DNA from: Bettongia penicillata ogilbyi
Lineage: Eukaryota > Chordata > Mammalia > Diprotodontia > Potoroidae
Assembly (NCBI GenBank): GCA_023548195.1
Contig: JAJHZJ010000419.1
Location: forward strand, 1,355,773 to 1,419,772
Reading direction: 5' to 3'
DNA: 64,000 nt
The position numbers were made by a program, and so were the translations under genes. Numbering within the stretch: position 1 is the stretch's first letter; every line of letters starts with the position of its first letter. Positions 44,465-56,010 of this stretch are shown here, one piece after another. A model generated the notes under the pieces. That model worked only from the letters and a program-made list of their open reading frames with translations. It ran no database searches and had not been told where the DNA came from.

Positions 44465-45450
44465 TTTTATTTATAAAAATTTTCTTGATATGTTTTATTT
44501 TTTAAATGACCTGAATTTCCCTCTATACTGCCCTTTCCCCCTCTCATAGAGCCATCCCTTTTATATTTTTTCTTTTACTAATCTATTCTTCCCAATACTC
44601 CCCCTACATTCCTCCCCAAAACTCAATTAAATTTAAAAAGGAAAAAATAAAAATGACATAAAGGCTTATTGAGACAAAACAGATTTCTACATTGGCTGTG
44701 TCTGAAAATAAATGTTTCTCTTATTGCATAGTAAGTTTATCATCTCTCTGGCAGGAGATGAATGGCAAGTTTCATCTCTGAACTCTGGATTTATTGTTTT
44801 GTTGATCAGAGTTCTGAAGTCTTTCATACTTCCCCCCCCTCTGTAATGTTATCATTCTATATATTATTGTTCTTGTTCTGGACACTTAACTCTGCATCAG
44901 TTCATATAAGTCTTCCCAGATTTTTTTGAAACTGTTCACTTAATCATTTCTTTTAGTGTGATGATATTTCCTTACATTAATATGCCATTGAATATGCTAT
45001 TCTCCCAATAGATGGACACCCCCTTAGTTTCCAATTTTTGGCTCCCACAAAACAAGCTGCTATAAATATTTTTAATACATAGACTATTTTCCTCTTTTAA
45101 AAAAATAATTTGGGGAATATGGACCTAGAAGTGACATAGCTGGCTCAAAAGACATACACAGTTTAGTAGCTTGAGGAACATAATTCTTAATTACTTTCTA
45201 GAATGACTAGCTGGATCAACTCACAGCTTCGCAACAATTGCCCAATGTTTTTGTTTTGCTGTGATGCCTCCACCATGTGTCATTCTCCTTGTTTGTAATC
45301 TTTGCCAGTCTGAGGGTTATGAAGTGGAACCTCAAGGTTTGCTCTAATTCTCATTCATCTAATTATTAATTTAGATCATTTTTTCTTATGGTTTTTCATA
45401 AGCTTGGATTTCTTCCTTTGAAGATTTTCTCTTTATATCTTTAAATTGAA
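44465..45450 (-). mobile_element. L1 3' end and ORF2 tail
   Basis: Follows the order of the L1 at 15265-16300: 'gcatcagttcatataagtcttccc', 'acattaatatgccattgaatat', 'aaaacaagctgctataaat', 'tagaagtgacatagctggctcaaaa', 'tcaactcacagcttcgcaac', 'tctaattctcattcatctaatt'. Diverged. May belong to the same insertion as 46571-48150, with the RTE-like and SINE segments in between. Confidence 0.65.
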
Positions 45451-45454
45451 AAGG

Positions 45455-46495
45455 CTACCAACCAAGACCAAAGTGGAGGGAGTATTGGCGCATGATTTTC
45501 TGTTTGCAGATGATTGTGCACTCGGTGCAGCCTCTGAAACCGAGATTCAACAAAGTATGGATAATTCTCTGCTGTCTGTGCTAATTTTAGCCTAATAATT
45601 AACACCAAGAAAACACAAGTGCTCCATTAACCACCACCACATCATCCACATATGGAACCACTGGTTACAACAAATGGAGAAGTTTTGAATGCTATGGATA
45701 AGTTCATTTCCTTGGTATTGTACTTTCCAGGGATGTACACATTGACAATGAGGTTGATGCACACATTGCCAGAGCTAGCTAAGTGTTTGAGAGGCTCCAA
45801 AGAAAAGTTTGGGGGAGAAGAGGTATTAAACTGACTACCAAACAGAGCCATTTTGCTGACCTCATTGCTGTATGCCTGTGAAACATGGACAGTCTACCAG
45901 CACCATGCCAGGAAACTGAATTGCTTCCATTTGAACTGTCTTAGGAAGATTCTGAGGATCACCTGGCAGCATAAGGTACCAAACACTGAAGTCCTTGCTT
46001 AAGCTGAACTGCCAAGCATTTTCAAACTGTGCTGCAGAGAGCACAACTCCGATGGACTAGCCATGTTGTTCAAATGCCAAATATAGGCTTGCCAAAAAGA
46101 CTATTTTATGGAGAACTCACATGGGGCAGGTGATTACATGGTGGTCAGAAGAAGTGATATGAAGACACTTTCAAGGTCTCTCAAGAACTCTGGATTTTAC
46201 TGTGCAACATAAGAGCCACTGGTAGAGGACCTCCCAGCATGATGTGCCCACATCAGAAAGGATGCTGTGCTCTATGAGCAAAGCAGAATTGAGACAACAC
46301 AAAGTAAATGTAGGATGTGCAAATTTAGAGTATCCACCCCAAATATTCGCATGGACTATCTGTGCCCAACCTGTGGTAGAGCATTCTGAGCTTGTGTTGG
46401 TCTGATCAGCCACAGTCAGACACACTGAAATTTCACTTTATCATGGTGGCGTCATTTTAGTCCTCTTGGAAAACGAAGGAAAACAACCAACCAAC
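45455..46495 (+). mobile_element. RTE-like LINE 3' end
   Basis: About 1 kb of a non-LTR retrotransposon from just upstream of the reverse transcriptase FADD box to the 3' terminus, which reads 'tcattttagtcctcttggaaaacgaaggaaaacaacc'. The same element occurs inverted at 63205-64000. I place it near RTE/RTE-X from its C-terminal layout, tentatively. Confidence 0.7.
45460..46427 (+). pseudogene. Non-LTR reverse transcriptase C-terminal remnant
   Basis: The polymerase active-site box FADD is encoded at 45503-45514, in the context DFLFADDCALGA. Further on are the thumb-like region with LLYACETWTVYQHHARKLN (about 45865-45925), TGLAMLFKCQI-like decayed text, and a C-terminal CCHH zinc finger at 46363-46425 (CPTC ... 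HSQTH). Stops and frameshifts interrupt it, including TGA directly after the finger's Phe. Inactive. Confidence 0.7.
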
Positions 46496-46570
46496 CATAA
46501 ATGAGATGATATCTTTAAGACTGCTTTGTAAAACTTAAAGTTCTAGATGAATGATAGTTATTATTATTTC
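46496..46570 (+). mobile_element. SINE 3'-end fragment
   Basis: 'aaatgagatgatatctttaagactgctttgtaaaacttaaag ... tagttattattattt' is the CORE-type SINE 3' end, abutting the RTE-like end. Confidence 0.5.
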
Positions 46571-46633
46571 TTGAATTTTTGATAGAAATGTGTTGATTTT
46601 AGCAAAAGTCTTTTCTGTAACTATTAATATTGT

Positions 46634-47385
46634 TACAGTCAAAATAAGGGAAACTGAAACACAAAGTTCCAAGCACTATCCATTTATTCATAGTGAATTT
46701 TCAAGTAAGTAAGATCTCAGTTTCCTTAGCAAAGCTAAGATCCTGTGAGGTAGGGAATGGCTACCATTTTTTATAGTTCTTTGGGAAGTACGGAATGAAA
46801 ATCAGGATTTCATAGGTGGGGAAAAGATTAATTAAAAAAGCTCAATTTAATAAGTAATAAAATCAATATTATTGATTTTAGATATATTTATAAATATGTA
46901 TAAAAATATTATTGCAGAGCTAAGGCATGGGGGGGGGACAATATCATTGGTTGGAAACTGGGAATGAGGATCTAGCAAAAATCCCTCCTTCCCTCCTATG
47001 CCAAAGAAATTTTTCTTTGTTTGAGTCTACTTGCAAGGTTAGAGATAGTGGACCAGACTTCTTTATATAATAAACCAGATGTTCTTAAAGGATAGGTTGG
47101 TGGTATAAAGGATAGGTTGGTGGTATAAAGATATATATATATATATATGCATAAAGATACAAACTGCCTGGTAACCAACTGTATTCTTCAAGTGAAACAG
47201 ATTTCCTTGACACAAGAAGAGAACAGTGATTAAAAAGAGAATGGAATTTTTAAACTTAGTTCATTGCAGGCCAGCTGAATTTCTGAACTGAGTTCAGAGA
47301 CAAAGAATCATGACTTAGTTGCAAGACAAAATCAATTAATAGTAAATAGGATCAAATAAAAAAGAGATTCAGTCTGATTATTTAA
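46634..47385 (-). mobile_element. LTR-like insertion in L1
   Basis: Starts 'tgttacagtcaaaataaggg' and contains an AATAAA complement at about 46682-46687. It interrupts an L1. It contains a perfect 2 x 20 bp tandem repeat and an (AT)n. No target duplication or second copy was identified, so the LTR label is tentative. Confidence 0.4.
47087..47148 (+). repeat. 20-bp tandem duplication plus (AT)n
   Basis: AAAGGATAGGTTGGTGGTAT occurs twice without change (47087-47106, 47107-47126), followed by AAAG and an (AT)n run. Confidence 0.9.
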
Positions 47386-48264
47386 ATGTAATCATATGAT
47401 GTTTATTGTTGATGTTATTAACATGGCTTATTACAATGATAATCTTGCTTACATTAAACCAACCCTACATTCATAGTATAACTGCAACCTGGTCATAGAG
47501 TATAATGTTTCTTTTAGTATATTTTAGTCTATTTGTTAATAATTTATTTAACATTTTTGTTCTAAATTCATTTAGGATATTGATCTGTAGTTTTCTTTCT
47601 CTGTTTTTCTTTAACTGACAGGAATCAAGACCATATCTGTATCACAAAGAGATTGGAAGAGATTGAATAGCCTGTATAATGTTAGAATTAATTGATCTTT
47701 GGATATTGATAGATTTTACTTGTAAATCCATGTAGTCTTGGCTTTTTTTTTCCTTTTTGAGTTCATTTATGAGTCATATCTGTTCATTATTAGTCTATTT
47801 CTTCTTTTCTTAATTTTAGTATTTACATTTTTAAAAAATATTCATTCATTTTCTCTAAACTGTTAGTTTCACTGGCATATAACTGGGTTAGATAATTTCC
47901 TTTATTTCTTCTATTTTTGTGAAATTTTTTATATGAACAATTTAGTTTTCTTGTCTTTTTTATACCAGATTAGCTAATTATTTCTCATTAGTTTCTTTTT
48001 CAAGGAAAAAAAAATAGTTCTCAGCTTTATATGTCAATTTTGATGGTCATTCTGCTTTAAATTTTATTAATCTCTTCTTTAATTTTCAGAATTTCTATTT
48101 TATTTCTTAGTTGGGTTGTTCTACATTTTCATTTTTCAAGATTTCTAATAATTCTCTTTAAAGGCCAACCTTCCTCAGAACTGAAACTGAATCCCTGAAT
48201 GGGAATGGGCAGTCCCAGCCTCCTAGGTTGGTGTTACACTTGCAATTCTATAATGAACTTATTA

Positions 48265-48450
48265 TATATAATTTTGTATTGGAATCATTTGCATATTCAT
48301 GATATCCTCCTATTGGGCTGTACTCCATATGAGAGCAAAGACCATGTCTGATCTAAATTTTGCTTCTCCTCCCAAATGATTGTGACAAGTGTTCTGATCA
48401 TGGTAGGCACATGATACACTTTTATTGAATTGAATTGAATTCATTGAACA
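48265..48450 (+). mobile_element. L2-type 3' end with (TTGAA)n tail
   Basis: 'gggctgtactccatatgagagcaaagaccatgtctgatc', 'ggtaggcacatgatacactttta' then TTGAATTGAATTGAATT. Fits an old L2 3' end and its short repeat tail. Confidence 0.5.
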
Positions 48451-48689
48451 AACTTATTCATCAAATTCTAGAACACTGCTGAAAGACACACCTTGCAAAT
48501 GGAAACATTTAGTTTGACAAATATAAAAAGAAACTCCTTTTCATCATGGGTTAAATTTGTGAGAACCCATTTCTTAGAGAGGTGATATGCTTTAACACAA
48601 CAAAGAAGGTTTAGAGAAATTCACATTAATTTAAGAAAGACACATTAGTTTAAGAAAACAGACACATGATTTCACTGTTAGTGGCTATG

Positions 48690-49290
48690 AATTACATTAG
48701 GCACTCTGGAATTTGTAACTCTGACCAAAAATTCAATTTACTTTATGATTCAGCAAAACTGCTATCTGGCCTAGATATCAAAAAAGATCAAAGAAAGATA
48801 AAAAGAACTCATATGTATAAAAGTATTTATATCACCTCTCTTTGTTGTAGCAAGGAATTGGAATCTAAAGGGAAGTTCTTATTATTTGGGGAATGGTTTG
48901 AATAAATCATGATATCTAAATGTAATGGAATACTACCATTCCATAAGAAATGAGGAAATAGATGTTAAAAAAAAACACTTGGAAAGACTTTTATTAACTG
49001 ATTCAGAAGGAAATAGCAGAACCAGGAGAATAGTTTAAATAACAATTTTGTCTAGAGAAAGAACTTTGAAAGAGTTAAGATTTCTGATCAACATAATGAC
49101 CAACTATGATTCCAAAGGACAGATGATGAGGTAAGCAGCCCACTTCTTGGCAAACAGATGATGGGCTCAATATGTAGAATGAGATATTCATTTTAGACGC
49201 AGCCAAGATGGGGATTTGTTTTGCTTTACTGTATTTATTTGTTATGAGGGGAAATTGAAAAAAATCATTGATAATTGATTGTTCAAGGGA
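48690..49290 (+). mobile_element. L1 ORF2 C-terminal fragment
   Basis: 'attcagcaaaactgctatctggcct', 'atatcacctctctttgttgtagcaagg', 'aatgtaatggaatactaccattccataagaaatgag', 'aaatagcagaaccaggagaat', 'gatgggctcaatatgtagaatgagat'. Plus-strand L1; frame broken. Confidence 0.65.
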
Positions 49291-49330
49291 AAGAGATGTT
49301 GGAGGTATGTCTGTTCTTTTGAGATAGTCA

Positions 49331-49675
49331 ACAAGCAGTTATTATGAGAGGGGCTGCGCTATGCACTAGGGATACAAAGAAAAGCAAAAAAAAAAAAAAT
49401 AGTGCCTGCCTTCACTTCACAATCTAATGGAGCAGCCATATATGTACAAACAAGCTACATGCAGGATAAAAAGAAAATAATTAATAAAGGGAAGGCACTA
49501 GAATTAAGAGGGGTTTGAAAGTGCTTCCTGTAAAAGATGAGATTTTAGGTAAGACTTGAGGGAATGAGGTGGGAGAGCACTCCAGGAAAGGAAACAGCCA
49601 GAGAAAATACCCAGAAAATATCTATGTGAAGTGTCTTGCTTGTGGAACAAAAAGGTGACCGTGGAGGATGATCAT
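49331..49675 (+). mobile_element. Long unnamed interspersed repeat, 5' part
   Basis: Better preserved than other copies: 'caacaagcagttattatgag', 'gcactagggatacaaagaaaagca', an A-run, 'acaaacaagctacatgcaggataaa', 'gggaaggcactagaattaagagg', 'gcactccaggaaaggaaacagccagagaaaat'. Confidence 0.6.
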
Positions 49676-50064
49676 GCTCCCCTATTAGATGTCTCTTGAT
49701 GTCACTGTCAGAAATGAACTAGTAGGCAATCTGGACTCCTGGCCTGACAGAGGCTATGGCCATTTATTTGCTCTTAGATAGGAAGTCCAGAGCCTTTCTC
49801 TTTTCCCATAAAAGCCCTTAGCTTCTTCAATATTTCAATACTGCAAAAGATTGCAAACTGGCAACATTCCATGTCTTCACAGAGTCTCTGGGAATTGTTG
49901 TGGCCAAAAATGTCAAATAAAACGCATTACCTAGTGGCTAAAGTTCTGGTGTTGGGCTTCTCTGAAATGAAAGCTGTATCCTCAGATGATGGCCATCACT
50001 TAAAGACCTTCCAGCTGTCAATCATTGTTCTCTGTTGGCATAAAATACAGCGATCTTCGATTCA
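49676..50064. other. Unassigned sequence
   Basis: A 66-codon open frame at 49871-50071 has no motif. Confidence 0.35.
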
Positions 50065-50235
50065 GAGATGAAAGAGATGTTAGAGACTGTTAAGTCCTTC
50101 AGCTTGCAGATGAGAAAAAGAGGCCAAGAGAAGTTAAGTGACTTACTCAGGGTCACACAGATATGAAGTGGGGGGGGGTCAGAGTTCAAATCCAAGTCCT
50201 CTGGATCTAAATCTAGGGTTCTTTCCACTCTATAA
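50065..50235 (-). mobile_element. CORE-type SINE
   Basis: 'agagatgttagagactgttaag', 'cttgcagatgagaaaaagaggc', 'agtgacttactcagggtcacacagat', 'ccaagtcctctggatctaaatctag'. A run of eight or nine G at about 50170 interrupts it. Confidence 0.65.
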
Positions 50236-50334
50236 TATGGCCTCACACTCCAGGATCACCTCACTACCTTGGAGTGCTTTAAAGGAGGAAAACTATAAAA
50301 CGATGAGGAAAAGAAAACATAAAATTTCCTCTGT

Positions 50335-50540
50335 TAACATACGCTGTCTCATTTGATCTTCACAATAGTCTTTGAGGTAGGTACTATTGTTATTCCTATT
50401 TTAGAGAAAAGGAAAATAAGTCTGAGAGGTTCCATGACTTGCCCATTGTCACAGAGCTAGTAGATGTCTGTGGCAGATTTTGAACTCAGATCCCTGAGTC
50501 CAGATCTAAGACTCCATCCACTGCACCACTCAACTGACTC
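50335..50540 (-). mobile_element. MIR-type SINE
   Basis: 'catttgatcttcacaatagtctttgaggtaggtac', 'tattttagagaaaaggaaaat', 'catgacttgcccattgtcacagagctagtagatg', 'gaactcagatccctgagtcc'. Nearly complete. Confidence 0.7.
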
Positions 50541-51884
50541 TAAGCACAAAAGACTACAAACAAGAGATTTATAATATGAAATAAATTCGATTAACTGAGT
50601 GTTTAAAGTCACTCAGCAAGCATGAAACTAGATGGAAAATGAAATTACGAGAAATGACTGAACCAGAAAGTCGTCAAATCACAAGACAACTAAAATGAGT
50701 TTTTTTCATCTGCAAAGGTAACAATGATAGAAGTTTCTGCAGAGAAAAACCGTTTTTTCCAGGAGATCCCTAAGCTTAACTTTTTTCATTGTTGTTTGCA
50801 GAAATGACTGCATCATTGCAAAGAGGTCAGATCCCCTGTTTCTCAAAGGTGTCCATCCTGAGCCCCCATGAAAGCATAAAATCTAGAACTGATCTTAAAT
50901 CTAAAGGACTGTTCTGCACTAGGGTCAGAGAATGGAATTAGGAGGGAGGCTTCTTAGGATTACACTCATTTACTATTGTGTTCATATTTATTAAATTTTT
51001 GATGTACCACTAAAATATTTTAGAATAAAATAAAGAAGAAAATACATATTAGACAGTCAATATAGTAAGAGAATTCAGAAAGACACACTGGAAAAAATAG
51101 GAATGACCTTTTATTTTACTCTTTGGTCAAAAGCATGCACCAGATATACCTTGGCAAATCTTAATAGAACTTTTTAACAGCTGTGTGGTCAATGAGGCTA
51201 TGAATTTGTTCCCTCTAGCAGCTCCAAAACATATCTTTAGAAGACCCAATAAAGCTTGAGGTTTTTATTTTTGGTCATTTCCGTTGCCTGCCTGAAATTC
51301 TTTTTCATACCATCAATCTCTTGCTCCAGTCTTGATAAATCATTACTTTCTCTTATCACCTCAAGGAATTCCCTTCTTCATTATCGAGCCATGAGCATTA
51401 CCTATGCTTTGGTCTTTTGTTAGAATAGCCAGATAACAGAAACTCAGGACTGCAATACAGATACACATTTGAGGGAGGAGGAAAATGAATATTTTCATCA
51501 TTTCTATCTTAAATTCAATGGGTCAATTCATTTTTCCAGATAACACTTTCATAATAGCTGAATCACTGCTACCTTTTGAGTCCTTGTGGGTAGGTCAATT
51601 ATGGCCTAGGAGATGGGAACCTAGATTTTCCAACCAACTCCTCTTGCAGATGTCCTTGGTAATCTATCTCCTCCAGCTTATTCTTAAATAGGAGATAATA
51701 AAATTTGCCACTAGCCTTGGAGGGACAGCATGAAAATGAATTAGATTATCTTTTAAAATTGGTTTAAATTTTTCAGAAGGAAGTTGTCATACATATATAG
51801 AAAAAAAAGAATTATTACTGTAATTACTCTAGGTATCTGTTATTAATTCAATCCTTATCATTCACTTGCATGCTTCTTCAGCTT
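50541..51884. other. Unassigned sequence
   Basis: About 1.3 kb with no gene or recognised repeat. The 68-codon frame at 51485-51691 has no motif. Confidence 0.4.
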
Positions 51885-52105
51885 GTAGAATAACCACAGG
51901 CCATAAGATGACAGGATCAAATCCCACTTCAGCCACTTACTTGCTCTGTGACCACAGGGAAGATATTTTGTGTCTCTAAGCCTCAGTTTCTTTATATGTA
52001 TGAAATGGGTATAATAAGCTTATTTCTGCTTTCCCTCAATTGGTTATTATGTAGATCAAATATTCATAAAAGAACTTTGTAAATTATTATGCCTAAGCAA
52101 AGTAT
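51885..52105 (+). mobile_element. MIR-type SINE
   Basis: 'gatcaaatcccacttcagccacttacttgctctgtgacc', 'aagcctcagtttctttatatgtatgaaatggg', 'ggttattatgtagatcaaat'. Confidence 0.65.
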
Positions 52106-52189
52106 TATTATTGCCTATTATTAATGTGCCTACAAAGTTTAATTTGATGGTTCAGTAGATCTAATGCCTGGTACCCTGTTAGTTCAGGG

Positions 52190-52650
52190 TCAATGTTGGG
52201 ATGAGATAAGACATTACTGGTTTCAAATTAACAAAAGGGGTTTACTTAGTTAAACATAGAAAAGATATCAACAGCAGTACTTAGTTTCAGTTTTAGTAGG
52301 GCCTCTCTTACTTCCTCCAATGTGTGGTAATTCCAATGGTCTCAGGTACCCACCAAATCTGAGATATATGGACTCTACGTGTGTGGGATTTTTTTATGAT
52401 CTTAAGCAACCAGAAAGTTGTGTGAAGGAAGGCAGGGGCCAGTCTGGTCACTTTCCCTACTCTTTGCCTCTTCTTGATAAAGCATAGCCCCTTTACACCT
52501 TCTAGATACCCTTCCACAGCAGTATCTGCTGGGCCAATACCATCAGAAAAATTCCACACACACCCCCACCCCAAGCATAGCCAACCCAACTTACAGATTA
52601 CCTTATGGCTATGGCAAGTGCCCTCTGAGAAGGTGATCTCTTAGGTCCAG
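52190..52650 (-). mobile_element. Possible LTR-like repeat
   Basis: 'ttaacaaaaggggtttacttag', 'gatctcttaggtccag' and the overall composition suggest a decayed retroviral LTR, with a poly-purine-like block inverted near 52230. No second copy or target duplication was found. Confidence 0.25.
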
Positions 52651-52874
52651 ATAAGTATATCAGAATCACCTTTCTCCTCTTTTCACTTTGTGTGGGATGA
52701 GTGAGTTGTATAGGATAAGTAGGAATGGATGTTGTGATATCCAGTAAAGACTGCATGACATTAGCCTTTCCCCAAACTCTCCCCTTTTCCAAACTTCCAT
52801 ATGTATATGCAAATTTAAATATTTTAAAATGGATGAAGTTGCCCATAGGGCTAGATCTTAGGCAAATGAGAGTC

Positions 52875-53125
52875 TATGCTATGTATATGTATATTTATAT
52901 GTATATATAGAGAGAACACATCTAAATATAGAACATGAATGAACTGACCTATTTATACAAATTCATATCCCACAGTATGTACGTGTGTTTGTATGTATGC
53001 ATATGCACATATATGTACATGGATACGCATAGTTACATGATATGCACATGAGGTGATACACATGATATGTGTATACACAGGTGCATGTGTGTACATGTAC
53101 GTGCACATGTGTGCATGATGTGTGA
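52875..53125 (+). repeat. Alternating purine-pyrimidine (TATG/CACA) region
   Basis: A TATA/TATG block at 52876-52915 and a longer 'tgtatgtatgcatatgcacatatatgtacat'-type region at 52972-53122, rich in (TG)n, (CA)n and (TA)n alternations. Confidence 0.8.
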
Positions 53126-54124
53126 ACTGGCCAGTCCCTGGAGTGAACATGGATATTCCTACTGGTCTGATTCTAGTTAACAATGTGGAAATTTGGAAAG
53201 AACCTCCTTCTGCTATGTATGACTGAGAGGCTTACACTGTATATGATAACAAAGAGTATCCTAATTGTTTGCTGAGCTAAAAGAGTTAATGACACAAGAA
53301 TTCTAGAAAGGAAAACTTGCCAACTAGGAAGGGTGGGAAGTATTTCAAGCTAATCCTGAGAGTTGTATATGCATGTGAATATGTATGGGAGTAGGTGGTT
53401 ACCTTGTTGCATCTGTGGCCTCTGTTTGACTAGGAGGACATGGCAGCCTCTACTTATTTTGTGTTTGTTCTCTCCTGATCTTACCTAAGCAAGTATCTCA
53501 CAGAGGATATGTGCAGGACTGGCAGTGCTCTTATGGACTCCAGAAAACCTCAATGTCCTGGAATGCTTGGGAAACAGTAGCCACAGTGTACCTGGGGTCA
53601 TGTTGGCTATAGGCAGAAGAAGCTACAAAAGGAATGGAGAGACATACTAAGGGCAGATAGAGATGTGGAAAGATTTCTGAGGAAGAAGGCAATTTTAGAT
53701 AGCATTATGCCTGATGTTAGAGAAAAATATTAGTTCTAGATTAAAAAAAAAGAATCATGTCCTGGGAACTCAGATGAAAAACCCACTCTGCAGAAAATTG
53801 CTCCTATGGAGAACCTTCTAAGGATGCTACAATTAAAAAAAAAAAGTCCTTCTAGAACCTGGCATTGTAAGTAACCATTGGCTATGTGTTTCTCTTACTT
53901 GTATGCTCACAATGACCGTATTCTAATTTTGAGTCCCACTCTTCCTATGGACCTGACTGTATTTGTGGAAGACTATACTCTAGACTTTGATGAAGAACGG
54001 GAGAGGAGAACATTTTATACCAATTGTTCTTGCTATATTGTCTTAGTAAATGCCTTTGCTAAAACTTAATTAAGTCTCCTGGCTAAGTGTTTATTCAAAG
54101 CACACTGGTGAGGGCTCAGGCACC
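53126..54124. other. Unassigned sequence
   Basis: No gene or recognised repeat; two A-runs near 53739 and 53835. Confidence 0.4.
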
Positions 54125-54260
54125 TGTGATGTTAGAAGTATAATCATTTTGACCTTGGATAGATTAATTAATCCTTTTCAGCCTCAGTATTCTCATTAGT
54201 AAAACAGGGATGATTGTACTATCTACCTTATGGCATTGTTATTTTAAAGCTCTACAGAAA
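54125..54260 (+). mobile_element. MIR-type SINE fragment
   Basis: 'tttgaccttggatagattaattaatcc', 'cagcctcagtattctcattagtaaaacagggatga', 'tatggcattgttatttta'. Confidence 0.6.
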
Positions 54261-54274
54261 ATATTATTATGTCT

Positions 54275-54350
54275 CAGTCTTTGCTAGATTGCAAACTCCT
54301 CATAAGCAGGCACTGCATCACTTTTTGTGCCCATAACTTCTCAGTTACTT
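54275..54350 (+). mobile_element. L2 3'-end fragment
   Basis: 'gctagattgcaaactcctcataagcaggcactgcatcac' is a typical L2 3' end block. Confidence 0.55.
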
Positions 54351-54837
54351 AATTTTAATTAAATCACATATTTATTGAAAATCTAAAGCATTTTTAAACC
54401 TCCAAGTGCTATGTAAGTGTAAACTGATATGATCACTATAATTTTTCAGACTGAGTAGCTCAGTGTACTGTAGAGTTATAGGAGATCTTACTGAAAAATG
54501 TCCTGACCCCAGAAAATTTTCGTGGTCTTTTTTTTTTTTTAACTTGGATTTCTGATAGGAATTCTGCACCCTGCTGTTATTTGCCTCTTTCTCTTGAAAG
54601 TGGACTGCAGCAACAGCTAGCTGGTTCATAGTTAATCAGAATGACCGTAACCTTCCTCAGCCCTTAAAAGCTGGGGCAGAGTTTATGAAGAGGCAGGGAT
54701 TTGGATGAATTAGGGTCAGTGGTCTGGTAAGTGGGAGACTATCCCAAGCATATTAGAGGGTTTGGGGAGAAAAGGTACTGAACACAAAGTGGGAGAATAA
54801 TAGAAAGAACCCAGAGAAGATTTGATTGGCTAGACAC
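54351..54837. other. Unassigned sequence
   Basis: A T-run at about 54529-54540 and an 85-codon minus frame (54372-54629) without motif. Confidence 0.35.
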
Positions 54838-54925
54838 GTAATAATAATAATTATGCCCTTAAGGTTTACAAAATACTTCACTTACAATAACCCTATGAAC
54901 TAGGCAATAGCTTACATTTTTATCC
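54838..54925 (-). mobile_element. MIR-type SINE fragment
   Basis: 'cttaaggtttacaaaatacttcacttacaataaccctatgaactaggcaatag' matches the minus-strand MIR 3' end. Confidence 0.5.
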
Positions 54926-54937
54926 CTTGGTCAACAG

Positions 54938-55300
54938 TAATTTATTAAACCCCTTCAATGTTCTGGATACTTTGCTAGGTGTTAAGTATAGAAAGATAAA
55001 AATGATGCTGTCCCTGCTCTCAATGAGCTATCAGGGCAAATATGTATGCATATCAATATCTATAAAATATCTGCAAAGTATTAAGTATTCTTTGTAAATA
55101 TATACTGTTATATTAATGCTGACTATTATAAAGTAATTGGAGACTAGCCCCTGGGAGACGAGGAAAGGTTCACGTAGGACAAAGTCCTTGAAATGTGCTT
55201 TGAAAAAAATCAAGAGATTCTAAGGGTTTCTACGTGACAAAACTGAGGAAGGCATGAGGGAGGGACAGCCATCATGCAAAGACGTGGGGACAAGAGATAA
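54938..55300 (+). mobile_element. Long unnamed interspersed repeat, 5' part
   Basis: 'caacagtaatttattaaacccc', 'gatactttgctaggtgttaag', 'gctgtccctgctctcaatgagct' and, after a gap, 'atgagggagggacagccatcatgcaaagacgtgg' follow the repeat order. Diverged and internally altered. Confidence 0.45.
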
Positions 55301-55347
55301 AACATTAGTGTGAGAAGGTCATCAAGAAAGCCAGCTTGGTACTTACA

Positions 55348-55540
55348 TAGGCTTTGAAGTTTAGAAAACATTTTGCTCTCGCTAGTCTTGTGATGTGAGG
55401 AATTTGGTTATTACTAAGCCCATTCAACAGATGAGCAAATACAATTTTACAGCTAAACAAACATTTTTTTTTTTACTTCTGAAAAGCAGAGTGACTTGCC
55501 TAGGATCCCACAGCTCATTAATGTTCAGAGAAGGACTGGA
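55348..55540 (-). mobile_element. MIR-type SINE
   Basis: 'aagtttagaaaacattttgctctc', 'cccattcaacagatgagcaaat', 'agagtgacttgcctaggatcccacagctcatta'. Confidence 0.6.
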
Positions 55541-55659
55541 AAAAAAGGACCATGCTCATGCAAGGGCAGGTGAGAAAATACAGTAAGATGAATGAGTGGA
55601 TGCAGCTGGGGAGAAAATGGCAGATTGGAACCCAGAGACATGAAATTGACTTTGATACA

Positions 55660-56010
55660 TTGGGCTAAGGGGGTGCCAGGGAGAGATGGAGGAGCTAAGT
55701 GACGTGGCCAGTATGAACTGACAGCCTAGAGAGATGGATTTTCACAGTGGCAGTTTGAACTAAGTGGAGTAGAAAATTGCAGGACACCTGGCAAAAACTT
55801 GGGCCAGATATTTGACCACGGAGAAGAACGTATAGTTATTAGAACTGTCATAGAGGAAGGGAGGCAGGGTTTTGTAATTATGTGTATGTGGTATGATAAG
55901 TAAGAAGTCAAAATTGACCTTGAGATTTCTGTATCTGAGCAAGTGACCTGAAGGAGACATGCTTCATAGTACTGGGAGTAGTGAAAAAGAGTTTTGATGG
56001 AAAACATTAA
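55660..56010 (+). mobile_element. Long unnamed interspersed repeat, 3' part
   Basis: 'agggagagatggaggagctaag', 'agtaagaagtcaaaattgaccttgagatttctgtatctgagcaagtgac' corresponds to the 'gtaaacccagatgac' area at 12520 in the longest copy. Confidence 0.35.

Larger units (their letters stand above)
46571..48150 (-). mobile_element. L1 ORF2 central fragment, split by an LTR-like insertion
   Basis: Left piece 46571-46633 ('gtgttgattttagcaaaagtcttttctgtaac') and right piece 47386-48150 ('aatcatatgatgtttattgttgatgtt', 'ttaaaccaaccctacattcat', 'aggatattgatctgtag') are consecutive minus-strand parts of L1 ORF2 around the reverse transcriptase domain. About 750 bp of foreign sequence separates them. Confidence 0.6.
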
